The position numbers were made by a program, and so were the translations under genes. From positions 372,001 through 436,000 of the forward strand of contig NZ_JAPPUY010000002.1 of the NCBI RefSeq assembly GCF_026712245.1: DNA of 64,000 bases, written 5' to 3'. This stretch comes from Roseateles hydrophilus. GTDB taxonomy: Bacteria > Pseudomonadota > Gammaproteobacteria > Burkholderiales > Burkholderiaceae_C. The notes under the pieces were generated by a model. That model ran no database searches and was not told the DNA's origin. It was given only the letters and a program-made list of their open reading frames with translations. Of this stretch, positions 9,157 to 15,927 are shown in pieces (the first letter of the stretch is position 1; every line of letters starts with the position of its first letter).

Positions 9157-9456
9157 ATGAGTGATGCGCAATCCACATGGCATCTGGACGGCGGCCGGGC
9201 CTTGACGCTGGCCGGCAGCGCTGAGGCGCGGCGCCTGGCGGTGGCGCGCGGCCGGGTGTGGTTGACGCTGTCCGGGACGGCGGCCGAGCCGGCGCAGGAC
9301 CACTGGCTGGAGGCCGGCCAGGCCATCGCGCTGGCACCCGGCCAGGCGGCGGTGCTGGAAGGCTGGCCCGCGGCGGATTTCGAAGTGCTGGTGCCGCCGC
9401 AGTCAGCCGCGCCCGGGCGCCGGTTTGCGGGCCGCCGTCTTCTTGGCCGGCGCTGA
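9157..9456 (+). CDS. DUF2917-family protein
   Basis: Small protein of 99 residues with no signal peptide. The region WHLDGGRALTLAGSAEARRL, the VARGRVWLTLSG segment and DHWLEAGQAIALAPGQAAVLEGW match the DUF2917 family, a short cupin-like beta domain of unknown function common in Burkholderiales. The ATG at 9157 follows a purine-rich AGGAGCAGG that can serve as ribosome-binding site. It is divergent from the LysR gene at 8107-9066, a pairing that suggests regulation by it. The last 54 bases overlap the 3' end of the convergent TfoX gene. Confidence 0.75.
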   Translation: MSDAQSTWHLDGGRALTLAGSAEARRLAVARGRVWLTLSGTAAEPAQDHWLEAGQAIALAPGQAAVLEGWPAADFEVLVPPQSAAPGRRFAGRRLLGRR

Positions 9457-9798
9457 GCGCGGCGCCGCCTTCGCGTTGGCCGCCCGCAGCGCGGCCTCCA
9501 TGGCCAGGCGTGCCCAGGGCAGCATCAGCGGCGCAGACTCCAGCGCCTCTTCGGGCGGTCGGTAGTAGCCGTGCATCACGCGCTCGCCGTCCCGGGTGGC
9601 GTAGCGAAAGGGCGGGCAGCCCGCGTCGACGAAGTGCGCACGCGTCTGCGCATCGGCCTTCAGGTAGAACTGGCCGTCGGCGATCAGCGCCATGAACAGC
9701 CCGTCCACGTAGAAGCCCCGGCCGCCGAACATGGGCCGGGTGCGCACCGGCCCCAGTGGGGCCAGCAGTTCCGCGCAAAGTTCGCTCAACGCATCCAT
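9403..9798 (-). CDS. TfoX N-terminal domain protein
   Basis: Protein of about 131 residues with the TfoX/Sxy N-terminal fold: LGPVRTRPMFGGRGFYVDG near residue 15, then LMALIADGQFYLKAD. TfoX of gammaproteobacteria activates competence genes, but stand-alone TfoX-N proteins are widespread and mostly uncharacterised. The C-terminal 25 residues are a Lys/Ala/Pro-rich tail (AKAAPRSAPAKKTAARKPAP). The Met at 9798 gives the family start MDALSE; a longer start at 9825 would overlap the divergent folate gene. dprA lies in this window too, but 25 kb away, so no competence cluster is implied. Confidence 0.8.
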   Translation of the reverse strand: MDALSELCAELLAPLGPVRTRPMFGGRGFYVDGLFMALIADGQFYLKADAQTRAHFVDAGCPPFRYATRDGERVMHGYYRPPEEALESAPLMLPWARLAMEAALRAANAKAAPRSAPAKKTAARKPAPGRG

Positions 9799-9823
9799 GC
9801 GGGCGAATGTAAGCTCCGCCGCC

Positions 9824-10393
9824 ATGGATGCGAACGACCGCGCCGCGCTCCGGCACAAGTTGATTGAGCAACGCCTGGCCCTGCCTGACCGGCTGGCGCG
9901 CGCCGCTGACCTGCAGGAGGTGCTGCGCGTGTGGCTGCTGCGGCGGCGCGAGACGACCATCGGCGCCTACTGGCCCATCAAGGGCGAGTTCGACCCGCTG
10001 CCCGCGCTGTACCGCTGGGGCGAGGACCACCCCGAACGCCGCATCGGCCTGCCCGTGGTGGACAAAGCGCACCGCACGCTGCGCTTTCACGTCTGGTATC
10101 CCGGCTGCCCGATGGAGGAAGACGCCTTCCACATCCCCAAGCCCAAGGGCACCGAGGAGTTCCAGCCGCAGCTGATGCTGGTGCCCTGCCTGGGCTTCGG
10201 CCCCTGCGGCCTGCGGCTGGGCTATGGCGGCGGCTTCATGGACAAGACGCTGGCCGAGATGCAGCCCCGCCCGGCCGCCGTGGGCATCGGCTATGCGCAG
10301 GGCTTTCTGCCGCTGCTCAAACCCAGCGCGCTGGACGTGCCGCTGGACGCGATGCTGACGGAGGAAGGCGTGGTGTGGGACCGCGAGGGCTGA
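9824..10393 (+). CDS. 5-formyltetrahydrofolate cyclo-ligase family protein (second copy)
   Basis: Second member of the 5-FTHF cyclo-ligase family (189 residues). It keeps IGAYWPIKGEFDP at 46-58, LMLVPCLGF at 117-125 and the signature LGYGGGFMDK at 132-141, in which the usual YFDR is replaced by FMDK. It has an extra HIPKPKGTEEFQP segment (103-115). The two copies in this window clearly differ, so this is an old paralogue, not a recent duplication. It starts 25 bases from the divergent TfoX gene. The same reaction is expected but substrate specificity could differ. Confidence 0.85.
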   Translation: MDANDRAALRHKLIEQRLALPDRLARAADLQEVLRVWLLRRRETTIGAYWPIKGEFDPLPALYRWGEDHPERRIGLPVVDKAHRTLRFHVWYPGCPMEEDAFHIPKPKGTEEFQPQLMLVPCLGFGPCGLRLGYGGGFMDKTLAEMQPRPAAVGIGYAQGFLPLLKPSALDVPLDAMLTEEGVVWDREG

Positions 10394-10471
10394 GCGCCGC
10401 CTGCTTGCGAGCAGCCGCGCGCTGCGCCGATGGACAATCCCTAGCCCCGATTGCCACAAGCAAGTCCCGTC

Positions 10472-10720
10472 ATGTCCACCAAGCCCACCCTGCTGATCCT
10501 CGCTGCCACCGCCATCCTGCTGACCCAGGTCGTCCAGGCCGCGCCCAAGCCCTGCGATGAACTGAAGGCCGAGATCGCTGCCAAGCTGGACGAGAAGGGC
10601 GTGAAGGGCTACGAGATCACGGCCGTGGAGAACGACAAGGTCGCGGCCCTGGGCGAGAAGGCCAAGGTCATCGGCAGCTGCGACGGCGGCAGCAAGAAGC
10701 TGACCTACGTGCGCCAGTGA
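10472..10720 (+). CDS. DUF1161-family periplasmic protein
   Basis: Small exported protein of 82 residues: signal peptide MSTKPTLLILAATAILLTQV with cleavage near VQA, then CDELKAEIAAKLDEKGVKGY and a second Cys in VIGSCDGGSKKLTY. The two cysteines, the K/E-rich core and the SCDGGSKKI/L-Y ending are the DUF1161 pattern. Function is unknown. The Met at 10472 is chosen over a Met seven codons upstream because it gives a clean signal peptide. It ends 10 bases before pepQ, with which it is probably transcribed. Confidence 0.8.
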   Translation: MSTKPTLLILAATAILLTQVVQAAPKPCDELKAEIAAKLDEKGVKGYEITAVENDKVAALGEKAKVIGSCDGGSKKLTYVRQ

Positions 10721-10730
10721 GGCCATCGGC

Positions 10731-12053
10731 ATGAGCCTCTACCTCGACCACCTCGCCACGCTGCAGCAGCAGGCCGAACGCGCGCTCGCGCGCTGCGGGC
10801 ATGACGCCCTCGTCATCGCCGCCGGCATCGAGAAGTACGCCTTCCTTGATGACCGGCCCTACCTGTTCCAGCCCAACCCGCACTTCAAGCACTGGCTGCC
10901 GCTGACCAATCACCCGCACTCGTGGATCGCCGTGCGGCCGGGCCGCCGGCCGCGTGTCGTCTACTACCAGCCGCACGACTACTGGCATGTGCCGCCCGAG
11001 GCGCCAAGTGGCGAGTGGGTGGCAGCGGTGGAGCTGGTCGTCATCCGCGAGCCCGAGCAGGCGGCCGCCGCGCTGGCCGATGTGGTCACGCCGCACACGG
11101 CCATCCTGGGCGAGGCCGATGCGGCGCTGCCGGGGCTGGTGCCCAACAACCCCGAGCGGCTGCTGAACCTGCTGCACTGGGCGCGCGGCATCAAGACGCC
11201 CTACGAGCTGGCCCAGATGCGCGCCGCCCAGCGCCGCGCCGTGCCTGGCCACCTGGCCGCGCGCGCGGCCTTCCTCGGGGGCGAGAGCGAGGCCGGCATC
11301 CACCGCGCCTACCTGCGGGCCACCGGCCACACCGACCGCGACCTGCCCTACACCAACATCATCGGCCTGAACGAGCATGCCGCGGTGCTGCACTACCAGT
11401 ACCAGGACGAGCGCGCACCGGCCGAGGCCCGCAGCTTCCTCATCGACGCAGGCGCGCAGGTCAACGGTTATGCCAGCGACATCACACGCACCTGGGTGGC
11501 CGACGGCCACGACGAGTTCGCCGCGCTGATCGCGGCGATGGAGCGCGAGCAGCTGGCGCTGGTGGACGAGGTGCGCGAGGGCGTGGACTACCGCGACATC
11601 CACCTCAGCACCCACCGCCGCGTGGCCCGCGTGCTGCGCGAGGCCGGCCTCGTGCGCATGAGCGACGAGGCCATGGTGGCCGAGGGCGTCACCAAGCCCT
11701 TCTTCCCGCACGGCATCGGCCACCTGCTGGGCCTGCAGGTGCACGACGTGGGCGGCTTCATGGCCGGCGAGGACGGCGGCGTGGCTGACAAGCCCGAAGG
11801 CCACCGCTACCTGCGCCTGACCCGCCCGCTGCAGGCCGGCATGGTGGTCACCATCGAGCCGGGCCTGTACTTCATCCCCCTGCTGCTGGACGAACTGCGC
11901 GCCACCCCGCATGCGGCCCAGGTGGACTGGGCGGCGGTCGAGCGCCTGTCGCGCTATGGCGGCATCCGCATCGAGGACGACGTGGCCTGCCGCGCGGGCG
12001 GCGAGGCGCCGGTGAACCTGACGCGCGAGGCGTTCGCGGCCGCGGCCGCCTGA
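10731..12053 (+). CDS. pepQ: Xaa-Pro dipeptidase
   Basis: Cytoplasmic metallopeptidase that splits dipeptides with C-terminal proline. The 440-residue protein has the pita-bread (M24B) catalytic half with all five metal ligands recognisable: D239 in IDAGAQ, D250 in SDITRTW, H331 in HGIGH, E376 in TIEPGLY and E415 in IRIEDD. These align with the known ligands of E. coli PepQ at a constant offset of seven to eight residues. The N-terminal half (residues 1-155) is the creatinase-like domain. A perfect hairpin lies just after the stop. Confidence 0.93.
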   Translation: MSLYLDHLATLQQQAERALARCGHDALVIAAGIEKYAFLDDRPYLFQPNPHFKHWLPLTNHPHSWIAVRPGRRPRVVYYQPHDYWHVPPEAPSGEWVAAVELVVIREPEQAAAALADVVTPHTAILGEADAALPGLVPNNPERLLNLLHWARGIKTPYELAQMRAAQRRAVPGHLAARAAFLGGESEAGIHRAYLRATGHTDRDLPYTNIIGLNEHAAVLHYQYQDERAPAEARSFLIDAGAQVNGYASDITRTWVADGHDEFAALIAAMEREQLALVDEVREGVDYRDIHLSTHRRVARVLREAGLVRMSDEAMVAEGVTKPFFPHGIGHLLGLQVHDVGGFMAGEDGGVADKPEGHRYLRLTRPLQAGMVVTIEPGLYFIPLLLDELRATPHAAQVDWAAVERLSRYGGIRIEDDVACRAGGEAPVNLTREAFAAAAA

Positions 12054-12061
12054 CGCCCTGG

Positions 12062-12077
12062 CCCTCGCGGGCGAGGG
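12062..12077 (+). terminator. Possible terminator hairpin after pepQ
   Basis: CCCTCGC and GCGAGGG form a perfect 7-bp stem with a GG loop nine bases after the pepQ stop codon. Only two T residues follow, so it would be a weak intrinsic terminator at best. It marks the left end of the normal-composition chromosome before the cassette-like island. Confidence 0.4.
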
Positions 12078-12086
12078 TTGGCGGTG

Positions 12087-12601
12087 TTGCACGGGCTGCG
12101 CGGTGCCAGCCCGCAGGGATCGCCGCCCCGTGCTTCCCGGCTCGCATGCGGGGCGTGGGCTGCCGGCCGTGCGGCCTCAACCGCTGCATGCGAGCTTGTG
12201 TGAGCCGCTGCCAAGCCGCGGTGGTCGGATAACAGGCACATGCGCCCAAATGCGGGTTTCGGCCAGGAGCAGCCGTCGACGACTGGCTGCTTCATGGCGA
12301 CCATGGTGTGGGGCCTGCGCTCAAGCGTTGAGTCGGCGTCGCCACTGCCGGAGCCGCCCCAACGCGTCGGCCTCGAGCCAGGGTTCTCCGCACGATGCTC
12401 GGACTGCTGGCAATGGCAACATCCAGGCGCCCTCGATAGGTTTGTAACCGGCGCGGCATTTGCCCGGAAAAATAGCACCCGATCAGTAGCGCAGCACAGT
12501 GGAGGGAACTCATATGCAACAAGCACTTAGCCCAGCTCCGGGCGGCCCGTTACTGCGCGGACTGCCGTGATAGACCGCACTGGCCTGCGGGCTACAACAC
12601 G
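12087..12601 (+). mobile_element. Possible degenerate integron cassette (no convincing gene)
   Basis: This stretch between pepQ and the acetyltransferase cassette has no convincing gene; short open frames on both strands look like composition artefacts. Its right end resembles an attC site: ATGCAAC at 12514-12520 (R''-like), TAGCCC-A-GC at 12528-12536 that pairs with GCGGGCTA at 12587-12594 leaving one unpaired A, a 6-base spacer CAACAC, and the recombination G at 12601. A left boundary GTTGCAC at 12086-12092 would pair with R'' at six of seven positions. The R''-L'' spacer is 7 rather than 5 bases and R'' departs from RYYYAAC at one position, so this is tentative. Confidence 0.3.
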
Positions 12602-13245
12602 TTAGGTGCAGCATGCATTTTCGCTCACTCCCAATTGTCGAGCACGACTCCGTGTATGTCCGGCCATTAAGTGTCTCGGATATGTCGGCATGGGCCAGCT
12701 ATCTGAACAACCCGGCTGTGTATGAACATACGAGCTGGAATCATCCGACCATCGAAGATCTGAGCAGGTATCTGGGTAACGAAACGAGTGATGAACCTGA
12801 TTCCCGCCTTCGCCTGGCAATCGCTTCAAAAGACGGCGATGAACTGGTTGGCACCATCGGGTTCCATAGCGTCGCCCCAGTCAATAAGTCTGCTGAACTT
12901 GCCTACGATCTAAACCCGGAGTTTTGGGGCAAGGGAATCGCCACCGCCGTCGGTAACGTACTCGTGGGCTGGGCTCATCAACATGTCGGCCTCGTCCGAG
13001 TACAGGCTACGGTTCTGGAGTCCAATCTCCGCTCTATCCGCACCATCGAGCGCATGGGGTTCGCTCAAGAAGGTCTGCTCAAAAGCTACCGGCATGTACG
13101 CGGCACACCCCGCAACTTTTTCATGTACGCACGGTTGGCTGGCAGTGGAAATTGCACCTAACCTTTCGGTCAACGTGACGTCCCAAAGCTGCGCTTTGGG
13201 TTCCCTTCACGCCTGCGGCGTTCCGGCCGCACGTTACCTCCAACG
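12602..13245 (+). mobile_element. Integron gene cassette carrying a GNAT acetyltransferase
   Basis: The segment begins after the G of GTTAGGT (12601-12607) and ends at the G of GTTGAGC (13245-13251). The 5' end GTTAGGT is the exact reverse complement of ACCTAAC (13156-13162) at the start of the attC, as required when a cassette is a closed circle. One gene fills it, starting 11 bases from the left boundary and ending with its stop inside the attC, the classic cassette layout. G+C is visibly lower (about 55% by eye) than on either side. No integrase gene is present in the window, so this is a lone cassette or an integron remnant. Confidence 0.8.
12613..13161 (+). CDS. GNAT N-acetyltransferase (RimJ/RimL type) in a gene cassette
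   Basis: Acetyl-CoA-dependent acetyltransferase of 182 residues. VYVRPLSVSDMSAWASYLNN near the N-terminus is the RimJ/RimL/SpeG-type opening; ELAYDLNPEFWGKGIATAVG at 95-114 is the acetyl-CoA pyrophosphate-binding motif A (W105-G-K-G-I-A); ESNLRSIRTIERMGFAQEG at 136-154 is motif B. The acceptor is unknown: ribosomal protein, small molecule and antibiotic acetylation are all seen in this group. Codon use is much less G+C-rich than in neighbours, and the stop codon TAA overlaps the attC R'' element, both signs of transfer as a cassette. Confidence 0.9.
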   Translation: MHFRSLPIVEHDSVYVRPLSVSDMSAWASYLNNPAVYEHTSWNHPTIEDLSRYLGNETSDEPDSRLRLAIASKDGDELVGTIGFHSVAPVNKSAELAYDLNPEFWGKGIATAVGNVLVGWAHQHVGLVRVQATVLESNLRSIRTIERMGFAQEGLLKSYRHVRGTPRNFFMYARLAGSGNCT

Positions 13246-13251
13246 TTGAGC
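13156..13251 (+). repeat. attC recombination site
   Basis: All attC elements are visible: R'' ACCTAAC (13156-13162), a 5-base spacer, L'' GGTCAACGTG (13168-13177), a central region, L' CACGTTACC (13230-13238), a 6-base spacer, and R' GTTGAGC (13245-13251). L'' and L' pair perfectly except for one extra C in L'', the extrahelical base that IntI uses to choose the bottom strand. The central region contains two further perfect hairpins (CCCAAAGC/GCTTTGGG and ACGCC/GGCGT, each with a TGC loop), typical of longer attC sites. Confidence 0.85.
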
Positions 13252-13400
13252 GGCAGCTTTCCCGAAGCTTGGTAGGTCGGTTCCGACGCCCGCTTCGGGT
13301 CGATCGCTGGCGATCGCCAAGTCAGGTGGGTGCGGCTGCGGCCGGTTGCGATCAGCGCTCGCCAGGCATCGCCGTCAGCGACGCGCAGGCGATTCGTCGA

Positions 13401-15716
13401 TCAAGGCCGGCTTGGGCGGCCGGTGACGTCAGCCGCTGAGTGCGACGGCGCGTCGCCATACAGCACGCCCCGCCCGTGCGTGCCCACATAGACGCGGCCG
13501 AAGACCTTGGGGTCGCCGGTGATGTGCAGGATCAGGCCCCACTGGTGGGCGTCGTCGTTGATGCGTTGCCAGTGGGCGGCGGCGTCGGTGGAGCGGAACA
13601 GGCCGTAGCGGCCTGACACGGTGCCGACGAGGTAGAGGGCCGGGTTGGCCGCGCCCGGCGCCGCGCGGCCGAAGCCGAAGGCGTGGATCTCGCTGACGCC
13701 GGGCAGGCGCTCGAAGCGCTGGCTGTCGCCCGCGCGCTGGCGGTACAGGCCGTGGAAGGCCGCCAGCCACAGCTCGCCTTCGCGGCCGGGCGCGGCGTAG
13801 AGGCGGTCCTGGCCGCCGCGGTCATCGCCGCGGCTGCTGTGGTTGTGACTGCCAGCGGCACTGCGCGTGACGGGGCCGTCAGGCAGCGTGAGCGGGCGGG
13901 CGCTGAAGCTCAGGCCGGCGTCGGTGCTGGCGAACAGCTGGCCGTCGAACAGCGCCATCGCGTGGAAGCGCGCGGGGTTCACGGGGTCGGCCACGACGCG
14001 GGTGCCGGCGGGCAGGCCCTGGACGGGCTGCCAGGTGTCACCGCGGTCGTGGGTGACGTGCGGCACGTGGCCCTTGGGCGTCCACACCCAGGCGCGGCCG
14101 TCGGCCGACACGGCGATGAAGCCGTCGCCCGGCAGTTGGCCCGGCGGCAGGCTGGCGGGCTCGCGCCAGGTGGCGCCGCCGTCCAGCGAGTAGCCAAGGT
14201 TCTTCTTGCCGCCGTCGCGTGCGTGGCCGATGCGCACGATGACCTCGGGCGCCAGCGCCGCGCCCGTGACGTCGTGCGTGTTGCCGAAGAAGGGCGGCTT
14301 GGGGTTGCCGGCGGCAGGGCGGTCGAGGTCGGTGTGGACGAAGCCAGAGTAGTCGCCGATGGCGGTCACCAGCGGCACGCCCTGCGTGGGGCTGTGCAGG
14401 GCCAGGGCCACGGTTTCCTCGATGCCGCGGCTCATGACGCGCCAGGTGGTGGGCTGGCCGCGGTCGGCGGCGCGCAGGTCGCGCGTCTCCCAGCCGCCGT
14501 AGCCGGTGGTGAAGATCGCGTGGTCGGGGTCGGCGGAGTTGATCTTGACGTCGTACAGCCAGTGCAGGTGGGTGTCGGCCACGTAGGGCGCGGCCGAGGC
14601 GTCGAAGCGGGCGGTGGTGAACAGGGGCTGCCAGGTGGCGCCGCCGTCGGTGCTGCGGAAGAGCTCGTCGCCACGGCCGCGCCCGGCGGTGCTGGCCAGC
14701 AGGCGCTGCGGGTGGCCGGGGTCCACGGCGACGGTGGCGTAGCCGAAGGGGTCGGTCGCGGCGGGGCGGGCGGGCGTGATGTCGGCCCAGGTGGCGGTGT
14801 GCGGGTCCAGCCGCCAGACGCTGCCGTCCTTCATGCGGTGCGGGCCGGGCTCGCTGGCGTAGGCGATGTAGAGCCGGCCGTCGCTGGCCAGCGCCGCGCG
14901 CATGGGGCGGTGGGTGGCCGGGCCGCCGGGCAGGGGCTGCCATGTTGCGCCGGCGTCCTGGCTGCGCCACAGGCTGGGCCGGCCGATGACGGAGACGCCC
15001 GCGTAGATGGTGCGGCTGGGCTGGCCGCGGGTGCCGCTGCGCGGGTCGAACAGCAGGAAGTTGATCGTGGCCTTGCCGTCGCTGCCGCCCCAGCTGGGTG
15101 GCGGGCCGTCGCTGGCGTCGCGGCGCCAGGCGGCGTCGGGGAAGCTGTCCACGCGCTGCCAGCTGGCGGCGCGGTCAGTGCTGCGCCACAGGCCGGCGAA
15201 GCGGCTGCCGAGGTAGAGCACGCGGCCGTCGTTGGGGTCGACGGCCAGGCGTTCGCCGTTGCCGCGCCCGCCTTCGTTGCCGCCGAGCTTGAAGGGCAGG
15301 TCGGTGCGCTGCCAGCTGCGGCCGCGGTCGCGCGAGCGCAGCACGGCGCCGTTGGGCTCGGTGGGTGCGGTGTAGGTGCCGCAGGCGAGGTAGACGGCGT
15401 CGGGGTCGTGAGGGTCGACGGCCAGGCTCTCGACGCCCATGAGGTTCACGTCGGCCAGGGGCAGGTGGTCCAGCAGCGGCTGCCAGGGACTGGTGGCGCT
15501 GTCGCGGCGGTAGGCGCCGCCCATGTCGGTGCGGGCATAGGCCAGGCCCGGCACGCCGGGGTGGAAGGCGATGCCGTCCACGAAGCCGCCGCCAACGATG
15601 GCGACGGGCTTCCAGGTGTAGGCCGCGTCGTCGGCGCGAACGGGCGCCGCGGCGGCAGCGGCCAGCGTCAACTGGGCGCCGAGCAGGGCGCCCAGCCAGG
15701 GCTTGAGGGAGGTCAT
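13401..15716 (-). CDS. Secreted GH74-family glycoside hydrolase (xyloglucanase-like)
   Basis: Predicted exported endo-beta-1,4-glucanase acting on xyloglucan. The 771-residue protein has a signal peptide (residues 1-29, ending AAPVRA) and then only the GH74 double beta-propeller. Hallmarks are VGGGFVDGIAFHP (41-53), ARTDMGGAYR (61-70), VESLAVDPHDPDAVYLACGTY, LGGNEGGRGNGERLAVDPNDGRVLY and repeated RSTDGGATWQP blade motifs. D64 in ARTDMGGAYR and D455 in AIGDYSGF fit the two catalytic aspartates known for GH74 enzymes. No carbohydrate-binding module or dockerin is attached. It faces a GPH sugar symporter across a region with a perfect operator-like dyad, so uptake and breakdown of a glucan-derived sugar is the likely joint role. 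Confidence 0.85.
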   Translation of the reverse strand: MTSLKPWLGALLGAQLTLAAAAAAPVRADDAAYTWKPVAIVGGGFVDGIAFHPGVPGLAYARTDMGGAYRRDSATSPWQPLLDHLPLADVNLMGVESLAVDPHDPDAVYLACGTYTAPTEPNGAVLRSRDRGRSWQRTDLPFKLGGNEGGRGNGERLAVDPNDGRVLYLGSRFAGLWRSTDRAASWQRVDSFPDAAWRRDASDGPPPSWGGSDGKATINFLLFDPRSGTRGQPSRTIYAGVSVIGRPSLWRSQDAGATWQPLPGGPATHRPMRAALASDGRLYIAYASEPGPHRMKDGSVWRLDPHTATWADITPARPAATDPFGYATVAVDPGHPQRLLASTAGRGRGDELFRSTDGGATWQPLFTTARFDASAAPYVADTHLHWLYDVKINSADPDHAIFTTGYGGWETRDLRAADRGQPTTWRVMSRGIEETVALALHSPTQGVPLVTAIGDYSGFVHTDLDRPAAGNPKPPFFGNTHDVTGAALAPEVIVRIGHARDGGKKNLGYSLDGGATWREPASLPPGQLPGDGFIAVSADGRAWVWTPKGHVPHVTHDRGDTWQPVQGLPAGTRVVADPVNPARFHAMALFDGQLFASTDAGLSFSARPLTLPDGPVTRSAAGSHNHSSRGDDRGGQDRLYAAPGREGELWLAAFHGLYRQRAGDSQRFERLPGVSEIHAFGFGRAAPGAANPALYLVGTVSGRYGLFRSTDAAAHWQRINDDAHQWGLILHITGDPKVFGRVYVGTHGRGVLYGDAPSHSAADVTGRPSRP

Positions 15717-15755
15717 GTCGGGCGGTGTTCAGGGAAGCGCATGCCGGCATCGTCC

Positions 15756-15778
15756 ATTTGTTTGCCTGTCGAACAAAT
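15756..15778. promoter_or_regulatory. Operator-like 7-bp dyad between GH74 and symporter genes
   Basis: ATTTGTT (15756-15762) and AACAAAT (15772-15778) form a perfect inverted repeat with a 9-base centre, 40 bases before the GH74 start and 150 bases before the symporter start. The A+T-rich arms stand out in this G+C-rich region. Spacing of one and a half turns between arm centres suits a dimeric repressor or activator acting on both divergent genes. No regulator gene is adjacent, so the protein would act in trans. Confidence 0.45.
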
Positions 15779-15890
15779 ACGGCTTACCCGCGGAAACCTG
15801 GCGTGGCGGCGCGGCGCCGGGCCCTCCGGGTTCCCGGCAGGTGCCGCAGAAGCCGGACATGGGATACTTGCCGGAACAAGAGGCCGCAAA

Positions 15891-15911
15891 AAATGGAACG
15901 ACAGTCCATTT
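15891..15911. promoter_or_regulatory. Perfect 7-bp dyad just upstream of symporter start
   Basis: AAATGGA (15891-15897) and TCCATTT (15905-15911) are a perfect inverted repeat separated by ACGACAG, ending three bases before the AGCAGGAG ribosome-binding region of the symporter gene. It could be a second operator or a leader-RNA hairpin affecting translation initiation. Confidence 0.4.
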
Positions 15912-15927
15912 CAGCAGGAGACAGCGC

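Noticed and set aside
12103-12447. Small plus-strand open frame (114 codons, GTG start) inside the possible degenerate cassette
   Set aside because: Arg/Ser/Pro-rich with no recognisable domain or clear ribosome-binding site; not supported enough to call a gene.
12240-12530. Plus-strand open frame of 96 codons ending inside the putative degenerate attC
   Set aside because: The stop position fits a cassette gene, but the translation looks random and has no family resemblance; kept only as part of the tentative cassette.
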